This document shows positions 26,485-35,922 of a stretch of DNA of 64,000 nucleotides, one piece after another. Each line of letters begins with the position of its first letter. Position 1 is the stretch's first letter. The notes beneath the pieces are model-generated. The model made no database searches, had not been told where the DNA came from, and saw nothing but the letters and a program-made list of their open reading frames with translations. Where the stretch lies: the NCBI RefSeq assembly GCF_013337045.2, contig NZ_CP118259.1, positions 3,055,001 to 3,119,000 of the forward strand, in the 5' to 3' direction. The DNA is from Agrobacterium vitis. GTDB lineage: Bacteria > Pseudomonadota > Alphaproteobacteria > Rhizobiales > Rhizobiaceae. Made by a program: the position numbers and the translations under genes.

Positions 26485-27360
26485 TTATGGCTTCGGCGCG
26501 GCAGCAGCGTCCGGATCGGCCTGCTGCTTGCTGATGTCCTCATAGCCCTTCTTCAGAGCCGGATCGACGATCTCGACCTTTTCAGAGGTCTTGGCCTTTT
26601 CCAGCAGGGCCAGATATTTGTCACGCATCACCAGCTGGCGAACCTGCTGCTGCACATCTTCGAATTTCGGCGGAGCCGCGTCGCGGATCTCTTCGACCTT
26701 GATGACGTGGAAGCCGAACTGGCTCTTGACCGGGGTCTTGGTATAAGTGCCGGGCTTGAGCGCAAAGGCAGCTTCTTCAAATTCAGGCACCATGCGGCCC
26801 TTGGAGAAGAAACCGAGGTCACCGCCGTCCGATCCGCTGGAATCGGTCGATTTTTCCTTGGCCAGTTCGGCAAAATCCTTGCCGCCATCCAACTGCTTGA
26901 TCACATCCTTGGCTTCATCCTCGGTCTTCACCAGAATGTGACGGGCGTGAATTTCCTGCTCCTTCGGCAGAGCGGCAATTTCCTTCTCATAGCGCGCCTT
27001 GACTTCCTCATCGGTCGTCACGTCTACGACATGCTTCTTGAAATAGGCATTGTGCAATTCCCGGTCGGCAATGAACGCCATGCGCTGCTTGTAGGCCGGA
27101 TCGTCCTGCATTTTTTCGCCGATAGCGCTGCCAGCCAACAGCTTGACATCGATGGCACCGGACAAAGCCGCGACCTTTTTCTGGTCATCCGGCATCTGGG
27201 CAAACTGGGGATCGAGATTGGCAATGGCAAGATCCAGCTCGGACTGGTGGATTTCCAGCGAGCCAACCTTGGCGACGACAGCATCGTCGGCATGGGCGTA
27301 GGAAGACAGCGCCACAAGGGCGGCGCAGGCCGCCAGGACGAGTTTGTGAGAACGCAGCAT
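26485..27360 (-). CDS. Periplasmic parvulin-type peptidyl-prolyl isomerase
   Basis: The 291-residue product has a signal peptide (about 1-24, cleavage near AHA), an N-terminal helical chaperone region as in SurA/PrsA, and a PpiC parvulin domain (about 138-230) with HARHILVKTEDEA, GGDLGFFSKGRMVPEFE and FGFHVIKVEE. It probably helps outer-membrane or secreted proteins fold in the periplasm. The C-terminus is Ala/Pro-rich. It is divergent from secA over a 260-bp region, which suits a shared link to protein export. Confidence 0.94.
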   Translation of the reverse strand: MLRSHKLVLAACAALVALSSYAHADDAVVAKVGSLEIHQSELDLAIANLDPQFAQMPDDQKKVAALSGAIDVKLLAGSAIGEKMQDDPAYKQRMAFIADRELHNAYFKKHVVDVTTDEEVKARYEKEIAALPKEQEIHARHILVKTEDEAKDVIKQLDGGKDFAELAKEKSTDSSGSDGGDLGFFSKGRMVPEFEEAAFALKPGTYTKTPVKSQFGFHVIKVEEIRDAAPPKFEDVQQQVRQLVMRDKYLALLEKAKTSEKVEIVDPALKKGYEDISKQQADPDAAAAPKP

Positions 27361-27458
27361 ATAATAACCCTTCGGTAAAGAGGCCGATTGCGACTGTCAA
27401 TCGGGTCGAAAACACCCTAAACCACGCGATTGTGGCACTTGTGGTGCATGCTGTCCCG

Positions 27459-27487
27459 TTGACATAATTCGACCCCCCTCTTATCTG
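27459..27487 (+). promoter_or_regulatory. Possible sigma-70 type promoter for secA
   Basis: TTGACA (27459-27464) is a perfect -35 box; 17 bp later TATCTG (27482-27487) is a weak -10 box. It lies about 135 bp upstream of the secA start in the divergent PPIase/secA gap. Confidence 0.4.
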
Positions 27488-27622
27488 TCACGCAACTCCG
27501 CGTCCAGAGCAGTTTCCGGAGGCGGTACGCCAATCTCCACTGTCATGTGGCCGTGAGCGACCGGGAGCAGACCCGGGGCTTCGGTTTCAACCTCGTGACG
27601 GAATTCAGAAAGGACCATGGAC

Positions 27623-30322
27623 ATGGTCAGTCTTGGTGGGATCGCCCGCAAAATTTTCGGCTCCTCGAATGAACGCCGCATCCGGGGGAACAAGCCTCGC
27701 GTGGCCGCCATCAACGCGCTGGAGGACAGCATAAAGGCATTGAGTGATGCCGAGCTGGCCGCAAAGACCGAGGAATTCAAGGGTGAGCTTGCCAAGGGCA
27801 AGACACTCGACGACATTCTCGTCCCGGCCTTTGCCGTGGCGCGCGAAGCATCGCGCCGGGCGCTCGGCATGCGGCCTTTCGATGTGCAGCTGATCGGCGG
27901 CATGATCCTGCATGAAAATGCCATTGCCGAAATGAAGACCGGCGAAGGTAAGACGCTGGTGGCAACGCTCGCCGTCTATCTCAACGCACTGTCCGGCAAG
28001 GGCGTGCATGTGGTGACGGTCAATGATTATCTTGCCAGCCGCGACGCCGCCATCATGGCCAAGCTCTACAGCTTCCTCGGCCTGACCACCGGTGTCATCG
28101 TGCATGGCATGAACGACGACGAGCGCCGTGAGGCCTATGCCTGCGACATCACCTACGCCACCAATAACGAGCTTGGCTTCGACTACCTGCGCGACAACAT
28201 GAAATATGAGCGCGGCCAGATGGTGCAGCGCGGCCATAATTACGCGATCGTCGACGAAGTGGACTCGATCCTGGTCGATGAAGCGCGCACGCCGCTGATC
28301 ATTTCCGGGCCGCTCGACGACCGCTCTGATCTCTACACCACCATCGATGCCTTTATTCCGATGCTGAGCGCCGAAGACTACGAGATCGATGAAAAGCAGA
28401 AATCGGCCAATTTTTCCGAAGTCGGCACCGAAAAGCTGGAAAATCTGCTGAAAGACGCTGGCCTGCTGAAGGGTGTCTCTCTCTACGACGTCGAAAATGT
28501 CGCCATCGTCCATCATATCAACAATGCGCTGAAGGCCCACAAGCTGTTCCAGCGCGACAAGGACTATATCGTCCGCAATGACGAAATCGTCATTATCGAC
28601 GAGTTCACAGGCCGGATGATGCCAGGCCGTCGTTATTCGGAAGGCCAGCACCAGGCGCTGGAAGCCAAGGAAAAGGTGACGATCCAGCCGGAAAACCAGA
28701 CCCTAGCTTCGATTACCTTCCAGAATTATTTCCGGATGTATTCCAAGCTTGCCGGGATGACCGGTACAGCCAATACCGAGGCCGAGGAATTCCAGGACAT
28801 CTATGGCCTCAGCGTCATCGAAGTGCCGACCAACCTGCCAATCCTGCGTATTGACGAGGACGACGAGGTCTATCGGACGTTTGAAGAAAAGTTCAAGGCG
28901 ATCATTGAGGAAATCAAGGCCTCCGCGTCGCGCAATCAGCCCGTCCTGGTCGGGACAACGTCGATTGAAAAGTCCGAACTGCTGGCCACCATGCTGCGCC
29001 AGAGCGGATTTACCGATTTCAGCGTGCTGAATGCCCGTTATCACGAGCAGGAAGCCTATATCGTCTCCCAGGCTGGTGTGCCGGGCGCAGTCACCATCGC
29101 CACCAACATGGCCGGTCGCGGCACCGACATCCAGCTTGGCGGCAATATCGACATGCGGCTGGAGCGCGATCTGGAAGGCATGGAGCCCGGCCCAGAGCGT
29201 GACGCCAAGGAACAGGCGATCCGCGAGGAAGTCAAAGCCCTGAAGGAAAAGGCGCTGGCCGCAGGCGGCCTCTATGTGATCGCCACCGAGCGCCATGAAA
29301 GCCGGCGCATCGATAACCAGCTGCGTGGCCGTTCCGGCCGTCAGGGCGACCCGGGCCGTTCGAAATTCTACCTGTCGCTTCAGGACGACCTGATGCGGAT
29401 CTTCGGCTCCGACCGCATGGACAGCATGCTGCAGAAACTGGGTCTGAAGGAGGGCGAGGCCATCGTCCACCCCTGGATCAACAAGGCGTTGGAACGGGCC
29501 CAGAAGAAGGTCGAGGCCCGCAACTTCGACATCCGCAAGAACCTGTTGAAGTATGACGACGTGCTGAACGACCAGCGCAAAGTCATCTTCGAACAGCGCG
29601 TCGAGCTGATGGATGCCGAGGACCTGACCGAAACCATCGATGATATGCGCCACGAGCTGATCGATACGATCGTGCGCACCCATATTCCGGAAAAGGCCTA
29701 TGCCGAACAATGGGATGTCGCCGGCCTGAAGGCGGCGATAACAGGCATGCTCAACCTCGATCTTCCCATCGAGGACTGGGCGCAGGAAGAGGGCATTGCC
29801 GAAGACGATATCGTTGAACGGGTCAAGAAAGCCGCTGACGAGGTGATGGCTGAGAAGACCGAGCGCTTCGGCCCGGAAATCATGGCTTATATCGAACGGT
29901 CGGTGCTGTTGCAGACCATCGATAACCTGTGGCGCGAGCATATCGTCAACCTCGACCACCTGCGTTCGGTGGTGGGTTTCCGTGGCTATGCCCAGCGCGA
30001 TCCCTTGCAGGAATACAAGGCGGAAGCGTTCGAACTGTTCCAGGCGCTGCTCGCCAACATGCGCGAGGGCGTCACCGCCCAGATGATGCGGGTTGAAATC
30101 GTCCGTGAAGCGCCCCCGGAGCCGACCCTGCCGATCATGCATGGTCACCACGAGGATCCGCAGACCGGCCAGGACGAATTTGCCGCCGCCGATGGCATCA
30201 CCGCCCCTGAGAACCGCAATCCCGCCGATCCCTCGACCTGGGGCAAGGTCGGACGCAATGAAATGTGTCCTTGCGGCTCCGGCAAGCGTTTCAAGCACTG
30301 CCACGGCGCCCTGTTGGCGTAA
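27623..30322 (+). CDS. secA: Preprotein translocase ATPase SecA
   Basis: SecA drives post-translational export through SecYEG. The 899-residue protein carries Walker A ([13 protein letters not shown]), [15 protein letters not shown], the preprotein cross-linking domain, second nucleotide-binding fold with [13 protein letters not shown] and [10 protein letters not shown], and a C-terminal SEC-C zinc motif ([14 protein letters not shown]) that binds SecB and lipids. Two nearby ATGs are possible (27617 and 27623); AAGGA is about eight bases from the second and only two from the first, and [13 protein letters not shown] is the usual family start, so 27623 is chosen. Confidence 0.98.
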   Translation: MVSLGGIARKIFGSSNERRIRGNKPRVAAINALEDSIKALSDAELAAKTEEFKGELAKGKTLDDILVPAFAVAREASRRALGMRPFDVQLIGGMILHENAIAEMKTGEGKTLVATLAVYLNALSGKGVHVVTVNDYLASRDAAIMAKLYSFLGLTTGVIVHGMNDDERREAYACDITYATNNELGFDYLRDNMKYERGQMVQRGHNYAIVDEVDSILVDEARTPLIISGPLDDRSDLYTTIDAFIPMLSAEDYEIDEKQKSANFSEVGTEKLENLLKDAGLLKGVSLYDVENVAIVHHINNALKAHKLFQRDKDYIVRNDEIVIIDEFTGRMMPGRRYSEGQHQALEAKEKVTIQPENQTLASITFQNYFRMYSKLAGMTGTANTEAEEFQDIYGLSVIEVPTNLPILRIDEDDEVYRTFEEKFKAIIEEIKASASRNQPVLVGTTSIEKSELLATMLRQSGFTDFSVLNARYHEQEAYIVSQAGVPGAVTIATNMAGRGTDIQLGGNIDMRLERDLEGMEPGPERDAKEQAIREEVKALKEKALAAGGLYVIATERHESRRIDNQLRGRSGRQGDPGRSKFYLSLQDDLMRIFGSDRMDSMLQKLGLKEGEAIVHPWINKALERAQKKVEARNFDIRKNLLKYDDVLNDQRKVIFEQRVELMDAEDLTETIDDMRHELIDTIVRTHIPEKAYAEQWDVAGLKAAITGMLNLDLPIEDWAQEEGIAEDDIVERVKKAADEVMAEKTERFGPEIMAYIERSVLLQTIDNLWREHIVNLDHLRSVVGFRGYAQRDPLQEYKAEAFELFQALLANMREGVTAQMMRVEIVREAPPEPTLPIMHGHHEDPQTGQDEFAAADGITAPENRNPADPSTWGKVGRNEMCPCGSGKRFKHCHGALLA

Positions 30323-30346
30323 GACAGTGCTGACGTAAGACAATCA

Positions 30347-30377
30347 AAATCGGCCAGCCGGATGTGTTGGCCGATTT
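30347..30377 (+). terminator. Hairpin after secA
   Basis: A perfect 10-bp stem (AAATCGGCCA and its complement) with an 11-nt loop lies 24 bp after the secA stop. The right arm ends in TTT; no longer T tract follows. Confidence 0.6.
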
Positions 30378-30476
30378 CTCCCAGGCATAGGCTATTCAAA
30401 CCCCCACGGGCAGGCTTTTGTTAACCGTAAGCTGCCAAGACTGAATGCCCTGTCGCTTCGTGCCTGAGAGTTTTGC

Positions 30477-31889
30477 GTGTTTATCATCGCGGTTATCCAG
30501 AGGGTGGAACATCTCCTGCCAGCCCGGCTGCACGGCCCGCTGCACAGGATCATCGCCGCCTTGTCCGCTCACGACGATGTGGCCCGCGCGCAACGCATGG
30601 CACTGATTGCCTTTGCCATCCGCATCGTCAGCGCTGCGATTGCCTTTTTCTCGCAAATCGTCCAGGCCCGGCTGATGGGCGATTTCGAATATGGTATTTT
30701 CGTCTTTGTCTGGGTCTTGGTCGTGCTGTTCGGCAATCTGTCCTGCCTGGGCTTTCATTCGACCGTCATCCGCTTTCTGCCGCAATATCACGCTCGAGAT
30801 GAAATTCCTGAAATCCGTGGCATCACCGTGACCATCCGGATCTTCGCTCTCGGCCTCGCCAGCTGTCTGACTGTAACCGGTCTTATCCTGTTGAATCTTT
30901 TCGGAGATCGGATTGCCGGCTATTACCTGACACCGCTGTTTCTCGGCCTGTTTGCGCTGCCGATGATTGCGCTGGGCGATGTGCTTGACGGGACGGCGCG
31001 AGCCAATAGCTGGCCTGTTGCCGCCCTCAGCCCCACCTATATCGTAAGGCCAGTGCTGATCCTGGCCTTCATGCTGCTGGCCGTCATGCTGGGTGCGCCA
31101 CGCACCGCAACCACCGCCATGCAGGCGGCCCTTGCCGCCACCTATGTCACGACCCTCAGCCAGTTCGCCACCATTCACTGGCGCCTGCGGCGAAAATATC
31201 TGCGGGGGCCTCGCCGGATCGATTTCATGGTCTGGTTTCGCGTTGCCATCCCGATTTTCCTGATCGAGGGCTTCCTGTTCCTGCTGACCAATTCCGACGT
31301 CATGGTGGTCGGGCTTTACCTGCCCCCCGACCAGGTCGGGATCTATTTTGCCGCGGCAAAAACCATGGCACTGGTGCAATTCGTCTATTTCGCGGTCAAG
31401 GCCGCCGCCGGACCACGCTTTTCAGCATTGATGAACGAAGATGATATCAGGCCGCTGGCCCTGTTTGCAGGCAGAATGGCCCGCTGGTGCTTCTGGCCGT
31501 CGCTGGTCATCGGTCTTCTGGTTCTGGTGGCAGGCGAAGTCTTGCTCGGTCTGTTCGGCCCGAATTTCACGGCAGGCTATCCGTTGATGGCCATTCTGTT
31601 TGCCGGTGCACTCACCAAAGCGCTGATTGGCCCCGGTGAGATGCTCCTGACCATGGCGGGGCGACAAAAATTGTGTGTGCTACTATATGTGATTGCTTTA
31701 GCATCTAATATCGGGCTGAATGTGACTCTCATTCCGCTTTATGGCCTCACGGGCGCGGCAACGGCTGCCGCCTCGGCAATGTTGGTGGAAGCGATCTTGT
31801 TACACATTGCCGTGCGCTACGCGCTTGGCATTGTTTTATTTGCCTTTGCCGACCCATTGTCTCGCATGAAGCAAGACAGGCCCGCATGA
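30477..31889 (+). CDS. Oligosaccharide flippase family (Wzx/MATE-like) membrane protein
   Basis: The 470-residue product is hydrophobic throughout, with about twelve predicted membrane helices from residue 43 onward, and has the layout of the polysaccharide biosynthesis/Wzx branch of the MOP transporter superfamily, including charged residues in the first helix pair (FFSQIVQARLMGDFEYG). Such proteins flip lipid-linked saccharides. The start is GTG at 30477, with GAGAG six bases upstream; an ATG 41 codons later is possible but would remove the basic N-terminus. The next gene, 20 bp away, is a CelD-like acyltransferase, which supports a surface-polysaccharide role. The substrate is unknown. Confidence 0.85.
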   Translation: MFIIAVIQRVEHLLPARLHGPLHRIIAALSAHDDVARAQRMALIAFAIRIVSAAIAFFSQIVQARLMGDFEYGIFVFVWVLVVLFGNLSCLGFHSTVIRFLPQYHARDEIPEIRGITVTIRIFALGLASCLTVTGLILLNLFGDRIAGYYLTPLFLGLFALPMIALGDVLDGTARANSWPVAALSPTYIVRPVLILAFMLLAVMLGAPRTATTAMQAALAATYVTTLSQFATIHWRLRRKYLRGPRRIDFMVWFRVAIPIFLIEGFLFLLTNSDVMVVGLYLPPDQVGIYFAAAKTMALVQFVYFAVKAAAGPRFSALMNEDDIRPLALFAGRMARWCFWPSLVIGLLVLVAGEVLLGLFGPNFTAGYPLMAILFAGALTKALIGPGEMLLTMAGRQKLCVLLYVIALASNIGLNVTLIPLYGLTGAATAAASAMLVEAILLHIAVRYALGIVLFAFADPLSRMKQDRPA

Positions 31890-31909
31890 AGCGAACCAGG
31901 TTGTAGGAT

Positions 31910-33193
31910 ATGAACACATTACCGGTAACCGACGAGACCAGCCGGGACACGAACACCGAGCGCCCGGTTCTGCATACCGTGTCTGCGCCGGTCAACCGTC
32001 CCTCTGCCGATGGCCAGATTGCCGTGGGACGCCCTGGCCGAGATCTCTGGCTCTATCCGCGCCAGACCAGCTACGACCTTGAACAGGAAATGGACTACCT
32101 GACCAACCGAGCGCTGGAGCAGAATGTCTTCTTCTCCGCCCGTTTTCTTGCCCCCGCCATCCCCCGTCTGGACGAGCGCGAAGTGCGCATGGCGCTGATC
32201 CGCGACGAGCGGCAGGGTCGCAGCCGTATCCGCTTGCTGATGCCGTTCTCCGTGGAAAAACCGGGATTTGCAGTCGGTCCATCCATTGTTCGCGTCTGGT
32301 CCAACCCTTTCGGCCCGCTTGGCACGCCTCTGGTCGATGCTGAGGATGCGGTCGAAACGCTCGACAACCTTTTCGAGGGACTGAGCGATCCCAAAGCCAA
32401 ATTGCCCTCCGTTCTGGTCCTGCCGGATCTGCGAATGGATGGGCCGGTCACAAAACTGCTAAGAGCCGTGGCGATCAGCCGTGACCTGCCGCTGACGGTG
32501 ACCAATCCCTACCAGCGCCCAATGCTCGAGAGCCTGGAGGATGGAGAAACCTATCTGCGCCAGACCATCGGCAAATCCCATTGGCGCGAAATGCGCCGGC
32601 AGATGCGCCTGCTGGGTCAGCAGGGCGAATTGACCTATTCTGTCGCCCGCCAGCCGCAGGATCTGCATGTCCGCATGGAGGAATTCCTGGCACTCGAAGC
32701 CAGCGGCTGGAAAGGCCGCAAGCGCAGCGCCCTGGTCATGGACCGGCTGCGAGCCGCCTTTGCCCGCGAGGCGATGACCAATCTGGCAGAGCGCGATTCG
32801 GTCCGCATCCATACGCTCGATCTCGATGGAAAGGCCATCGCGTCCATGATTGTCTTCATTATGGGTGCCGAAGCCTATACGTGGAAGACTGCCTATGATG
32901 AGCGTTACGCGCGCTATTCGCCTGGCAAGCTTCTGGTGGCTCGATTGACGGAATGGCATCTGGACGATGCCAATATTCTGCGCACCGATTCCTGCGCCGT
33001 ACCTGATCACCCGGTGATGAGCAGGCTCTGGCGGGAGCGGGAAGAGATGGGAACCATGGTCATCGGCCTCAAACGCAATGCTGACCGCGACGTGCGCCAA
33101 GTGGCGGCGCAATTGCATCTCTATCGCAACACCCGCAATATTGCCCGCATCCTGCGGGACAAAGTGCTGGGCAGACGTCAAAAAGACAGCTGA
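31910..33193 (+). CDS. GNAT family acyltransferase with BioF2/CelD-type domain
   Basis: A 427-residue cytoplasmic protein whose C-terminal half (about 215-395) matches the BioF2-like acetyltransferase domain found in CelD and polysaccharide-modifying enzymes; the stretch IASMIVFIMGAEAYTWKTAYDERYARYSPGKLL is the recognisable core. The first 45 residues are probably disordered. It follows the flippase gene by 20 bp, so the two are likely an operon that modifies and exports a surface glycan. The acyl donor and acceptor are unknown. It converges on the acyl-CoA synthetase gene with 13 bp between stops. Confidence 0.85.
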   Translation: MNTLPVTDETSRDTNTERPVLHTVSAPVNRPSADGQIAVGRPGRDLWLYPRQTSYDLEQEMDYLTNRALEQNVFFSARFLAPAIPRLDEREVRMALIRDERQGRSRIRLLMPFSVEKPGFAVGPSIVRVWSNPFGPLGTPLVDAEDAVETLDNLFEGLSDPKAKLPSVLVLPDLRMDGPVTKLLRAVAISRDLPLTVTNPYQRPMLESLEDGETYLRQTIGKSHWREMRRQMRLLGQQGELTYSVARQPQDLHVRMEEFLALEASGWKGRKRSALVMDRLRAAFAREAMTNLAERDSVRIHTLDLDGKAIASMIVFIMGAEAYTWKTAYDERYARYSPGKLLVARLTEWHLDDANILRTDSCAVPDHPVMSRLWREREEMGTMVIGLKRNADRDVRQVAAQLHLYRNTRNIARILRDKVLGRRQKDS

Positions 33194-33206
33194 TCATTGC
33201 GAGATA

Positions 33207-34862
33207 TCAGCCGGTCATCACGCCCGGCTGTGCCTGTTGCGGTTCATCGCGCTCACGCAGCAGGCGGCGGATCACCTTGCCACTGGTGGTCAGCGGCATA
33301 TCGGCGATAAACTCCACTTCACGCGGATATTCGTGCATGGACAGCCGCTGCTTCACCCAATCGGCAATGTCACGGGCCAGGGCCGGTCCAGGCTGAAAAC
33401 CCGGTGCGAGCACCACATAAGCCTTGACGATTTCGGTTCGTATCGGATCGGGCTTGCCCACTGCCGCCGCCAGGCGCACAGCCGGATGACCAACCAGACA
33501 ATCCTCGATTTCCGCCGGGCCGATACGGTAGCCGGATGACGTAATCACATCGTCGTCACGACCGAAAAACTCCACATAGCCTTCGCTATCCTGGCGCCCG
33601 AGATCACCGGTCAGCATCCAGTCACCGATGAATTTCTCACGGGTCGCCTGCGGATCGTTCCAATATTCCAGGAACATCACCGGATCGGGCCGGGCAATCG
33701 CCACCTGTCCGACCTTGCCGACTGGCAGTTCCCTGCCCTTGTCATCGATAATTGCCACGCGATGGCCTGGCACCGACTTACCAATGGCGCCCGCCTTGCT
33801 GACGCCCAGCCGGGCTGCCGATGACAGCACGAAATTGCATTCGGTCTGCCCATAGAATTCATTGGGGGTGATACCGAGCGCCGTCTTGACCCATTGATAG
33901 GTTTCCCGTCCCAGCGATTCCCCTGCCGAACCGATGGAACGCAGCACAAGATCATAATGCTGGCGTGGATTGTCCACCGTTTTGAGCAGCCGCAAGGCGG
34001 TGGGCGGAATGAAGGCATTGCGCACCTTCATCTCCGCCATGATGCGAAAGGCCATGGCGGGATCGAATTTCTGGGCAGGCGACGACACGACCGGCACACC
34101 CAGCATCAGGGCTGGCATCAGCACATTCAAAAGCCCGCCAGCCCAAGCCCAGTCCGAAGGCGTCCAGATCCTGTCCCCCGGCTGCGGTAGACCGTCATGG
34201 GCAAGCTGGAAGCCTGGAATGTGACCGGCAAGTACGCGATGCCCATGCAGAGCGCCCTTCGGCGCCCCTGTCGTGCCGGAGGTGAAGATCATCAGCGCCG
34301 GATCATCAGGTCCGGTCTGCAGCCCCTCAAAAGACGCCGAACCGCTCTGCCATAGAGTTTCAAAGGACAGGACGCCGGGAGAAGGCCTGCCAATGGAAAT
34401 AACCTCCCGAAGGTCCGGCAGGCTGGCCCGGATGGGCTCCAGACGCGACAGACCGAAATCATTGGTGATGACCGCACAGGCGCCCGCCGTCTTCAACCGG
34501 TATTCCAATGCATCCGCACCAAACAGCAAAGCCAGCGGCAGAGCGATCGCGCCAAGCTTGTAAATCGCCACGTGGGCGATGACTGTCTCGAACCCCTGCG
34601 GCAGCAGCAAAGCCACCCGTTCCCCAGAGCCAATGCCGAGCTGGCTCAGGGCATCCGCGAAGGCGTTGGATCGTGCAGCAAGCGCCCCATAGGTTAAGGT
34701 CTGATGCGCATCGTCAGGTGAAAAATGCTCAAGACAGACCCGGTCCGGTTCGCGGGCCGCCCACTCGTCACAAACCGCCCGTCCCATGTTGAACTGAGCT
34801 GGTATGGACCAGGAAAACGCATGACAGAGAGCCTCATAGGAAGCGCTGGCAGGTAGAAACAT
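33207..34862 (-). CDS. AMP-forming acyl-CoA synthetase
   Basis: The product (551 residues from this start) is an ANL-superfamily ligase. It has the P-loop-like FTSGTTGAPKGALHGH, the YGQTECN adenylate motif, GDLGRQDSEGYVEFFGR with the hinge region, and the C-terminal catalytic Lys in TTSGKVIRRLLRE. It activates a carboxylic acid to an acyl-CoA; the chain length preferred cannot be read. Two starts have ribosome sites: ATG 34860-34862 (AGGA eight bases upstream) and ATG 34887-34889 (AGGGGA five bases upstream). I list the shorter form, which begins eight residues before the conserved SYEAL. Confidence 0.9.
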   Translation of the reverse strand: MFLPASASYEALCHAFSWSIPAQFNMGRAVCDEWAAREPDRVCLEHFSPDDAHQTLTYGALAARSNAFADALSQLGIGSGERVALLLPQGFETVIAHVAIYKLGAIALPLALLFGADALEYRLKTAGACAVITNDFGLSRLEPIRASLPDLREVISIGRPSPGVLSFETLWQSGSASFEGLQTGPDDPALMIFTSGTTGAPKGALHGHRVLAGHIPGFQLAHDGLPQPGDRIWTPSDWAWAGGLLNVLMPALMLGVPVVSSPAQKFDPAMAFRIMAEMKVRNAFIPPTALRLLKTVDNPRQHYDLVLRSIGSAGESLGRETYQWVKTALGITPNEFYGQTECNFVLSSAARLGVSKAGAIGKSVPGHRVAIIDDKGRELPVGKVGQVAIARPDPVMFLEYWNDPQATREKFIGDWMLTGDLGRQDSEGYVEFFGRDDDVITSSGYRIGPAEIEDCLVGHPAVRLAAAVGKPDPIRTEIVKAYVVLAPGFQPGPALARDIADWVKQRLSMHEYPREVEFIADMPLTTSGKVIRRLLRERDEPQQAQPGVMTG

Positions 34863-35450
34863 CGATCTTGTCCTGAATGAGGTCCCCATCGCATTCCCCT
34901 GCACTGGCCAAACATTCAGAGAGTTTGTCGCAGATCCAGGATCAGCGTTTTTGTCAAAAAGATAAAAACGTCACTTGGAAAACCTATCATTCCTTTCGCA
35001 GTCGCACAATCCATCTCGCAAGCGCACACAACAGAGCGGTGCACCGACTATGGTCCCCTCGGGTTTGCTTTAGCGCGTTATATCCGTTGCATAATTTTCA
35101 CCTTAAACTCCAATCAATATAAGGCGAACATTATGCAGTAGCCCCGGGAAATACTGCGGTCTCAGGCGCAGCGGAGAGAGGGCGTCAGGCCTTGATATCG
35201 TGAAATCTTTTGGATGGACGACATCGGCAATCGTCCCACCGTCGATTTTTAAGGTCGCAAAACCAGTTCGCTTTTGCTGGAACAATCCTGAGCCGAAAGG
35301 GTTGAAAGGCGGTAACGTGTGCGTGAAAGCGCCATGCCAAACCATGAAAACGTCGCGGACATGCCGCCTTTGCGACGAAGATCTGCGGCATTTTCCTGGT
35401 TAAAAGGCTCACGCACTTCAAAATGTGCGGAGCATAAAAGGAGGATACAC
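34863..35450. other. Divergent region between acyl-CoA synthetase and lipoprotein genes
   Basis: About 590 bp without a supported gene. It includes a 7-bp inverted repeat (CGTTTTT/AAAAACG, 34946-34970) near the synthetase start and a copy of repeat module 2 (35087-35142). The 300 bp before the lipoprotein gene show nothing I recognise. Confidence 0.5.
35087..35142. repeat. Degenerate palindromic repeat module 2
   Basis: It begins GTTGCATAATTTTCACCTTAA and ends GAACATTATGCAGTAGC. The outer arms and the CCTTAA/ATAAGG inner pair match module 2 of the 16455-16504 copy; the centre has diverged. Module 1 is not recognisable upstream. Confidence 0.75.
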
Positions 35451-35669
35451 ATGCTGAAGAAAATCGTACCGGTCGTTGCTCTTCTCGGGCTTCTGGCCTC
35501 CTGCGGAGATGACAGCAGCTCCAAGAGCGGAAGCTCGACATCAACCCCCGGCACCAGTTCCTCGACCGGAGGCACCGGCGGAACAGGCAGCACCACAACG
35601 GCACCTGCTACCCCTGGAAGCGGCACGGGCAACAGTTCAGGGACAGGCACCAGCACGGGTACCCCATAA
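35451..35669 (+). CDS. Small Ser/Thr/Gly-rich lipoprotein
   Basis: The 72-residue product has a type II signal peptide with lipobox LLAS-Cys (Cys at about 21) and Gly-Asp-Asp after it, which in enterobacteria would favour retention in the inner membrane. The rest is a nearly pure Ser/Thr/Gly/Pro tail with no cysteines, likely disordered. The ATG follows GGAGG seven bases upstream; a longer frame exists but lacks a signal. A terminator follows. It is a single-gene transcript with no known function. Confidence 0.8.
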   Translation: MLKKIVPVVALLGLLASCGDDSSSKSGSSTSTPGTSSSTGGTGGTGSTTTAPATPGSGTGNSSGTGTSTGTP

Positions 35670-35701
35670 GCCTCCCGATTTTGCCTTGAGACAAGGTGGA
35701 T

Positions 35702-35733
35702 ATTGCCCGTTCGATGAGCGGGCAATGTCTTTA
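35702..35733 (+). terminator. Terminator of the small lipoprotein gene
   Basis: A perfect 8-bp stem (ATTGCCCG with CGGGCAAT, 9-nt loop) followed by GTCTTTATCC lies 33 bp after the lipoprotein stop. Confidence 0.75.
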
Positions 35734-35922
35734 TCCTGATGAACGGTCATCTTGCGACACTATAAAATTGTTTTGAAAACAAAAAAATTTGACGATTATT
35801 CACGGGCGACTTGCCTGGCCTAAATTCCCAAAAACCCCAAAAATATCTAGATTTTGCTTTTTTAAGCCACGATCATCCCTATCTATCCTGCCGGTTGTAC
35901 ACGGGGATTGAAGTTTTTAGGG

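Noticed and set aside
28703..30343. 546-codon minus-strand frame
   Set aside because: Antisense of secA, shadow composition, no start signal.
35200..35403. 67-codon frame before the lipoprotein gene
   Set aside because: No ribosome site and no recognisable product.
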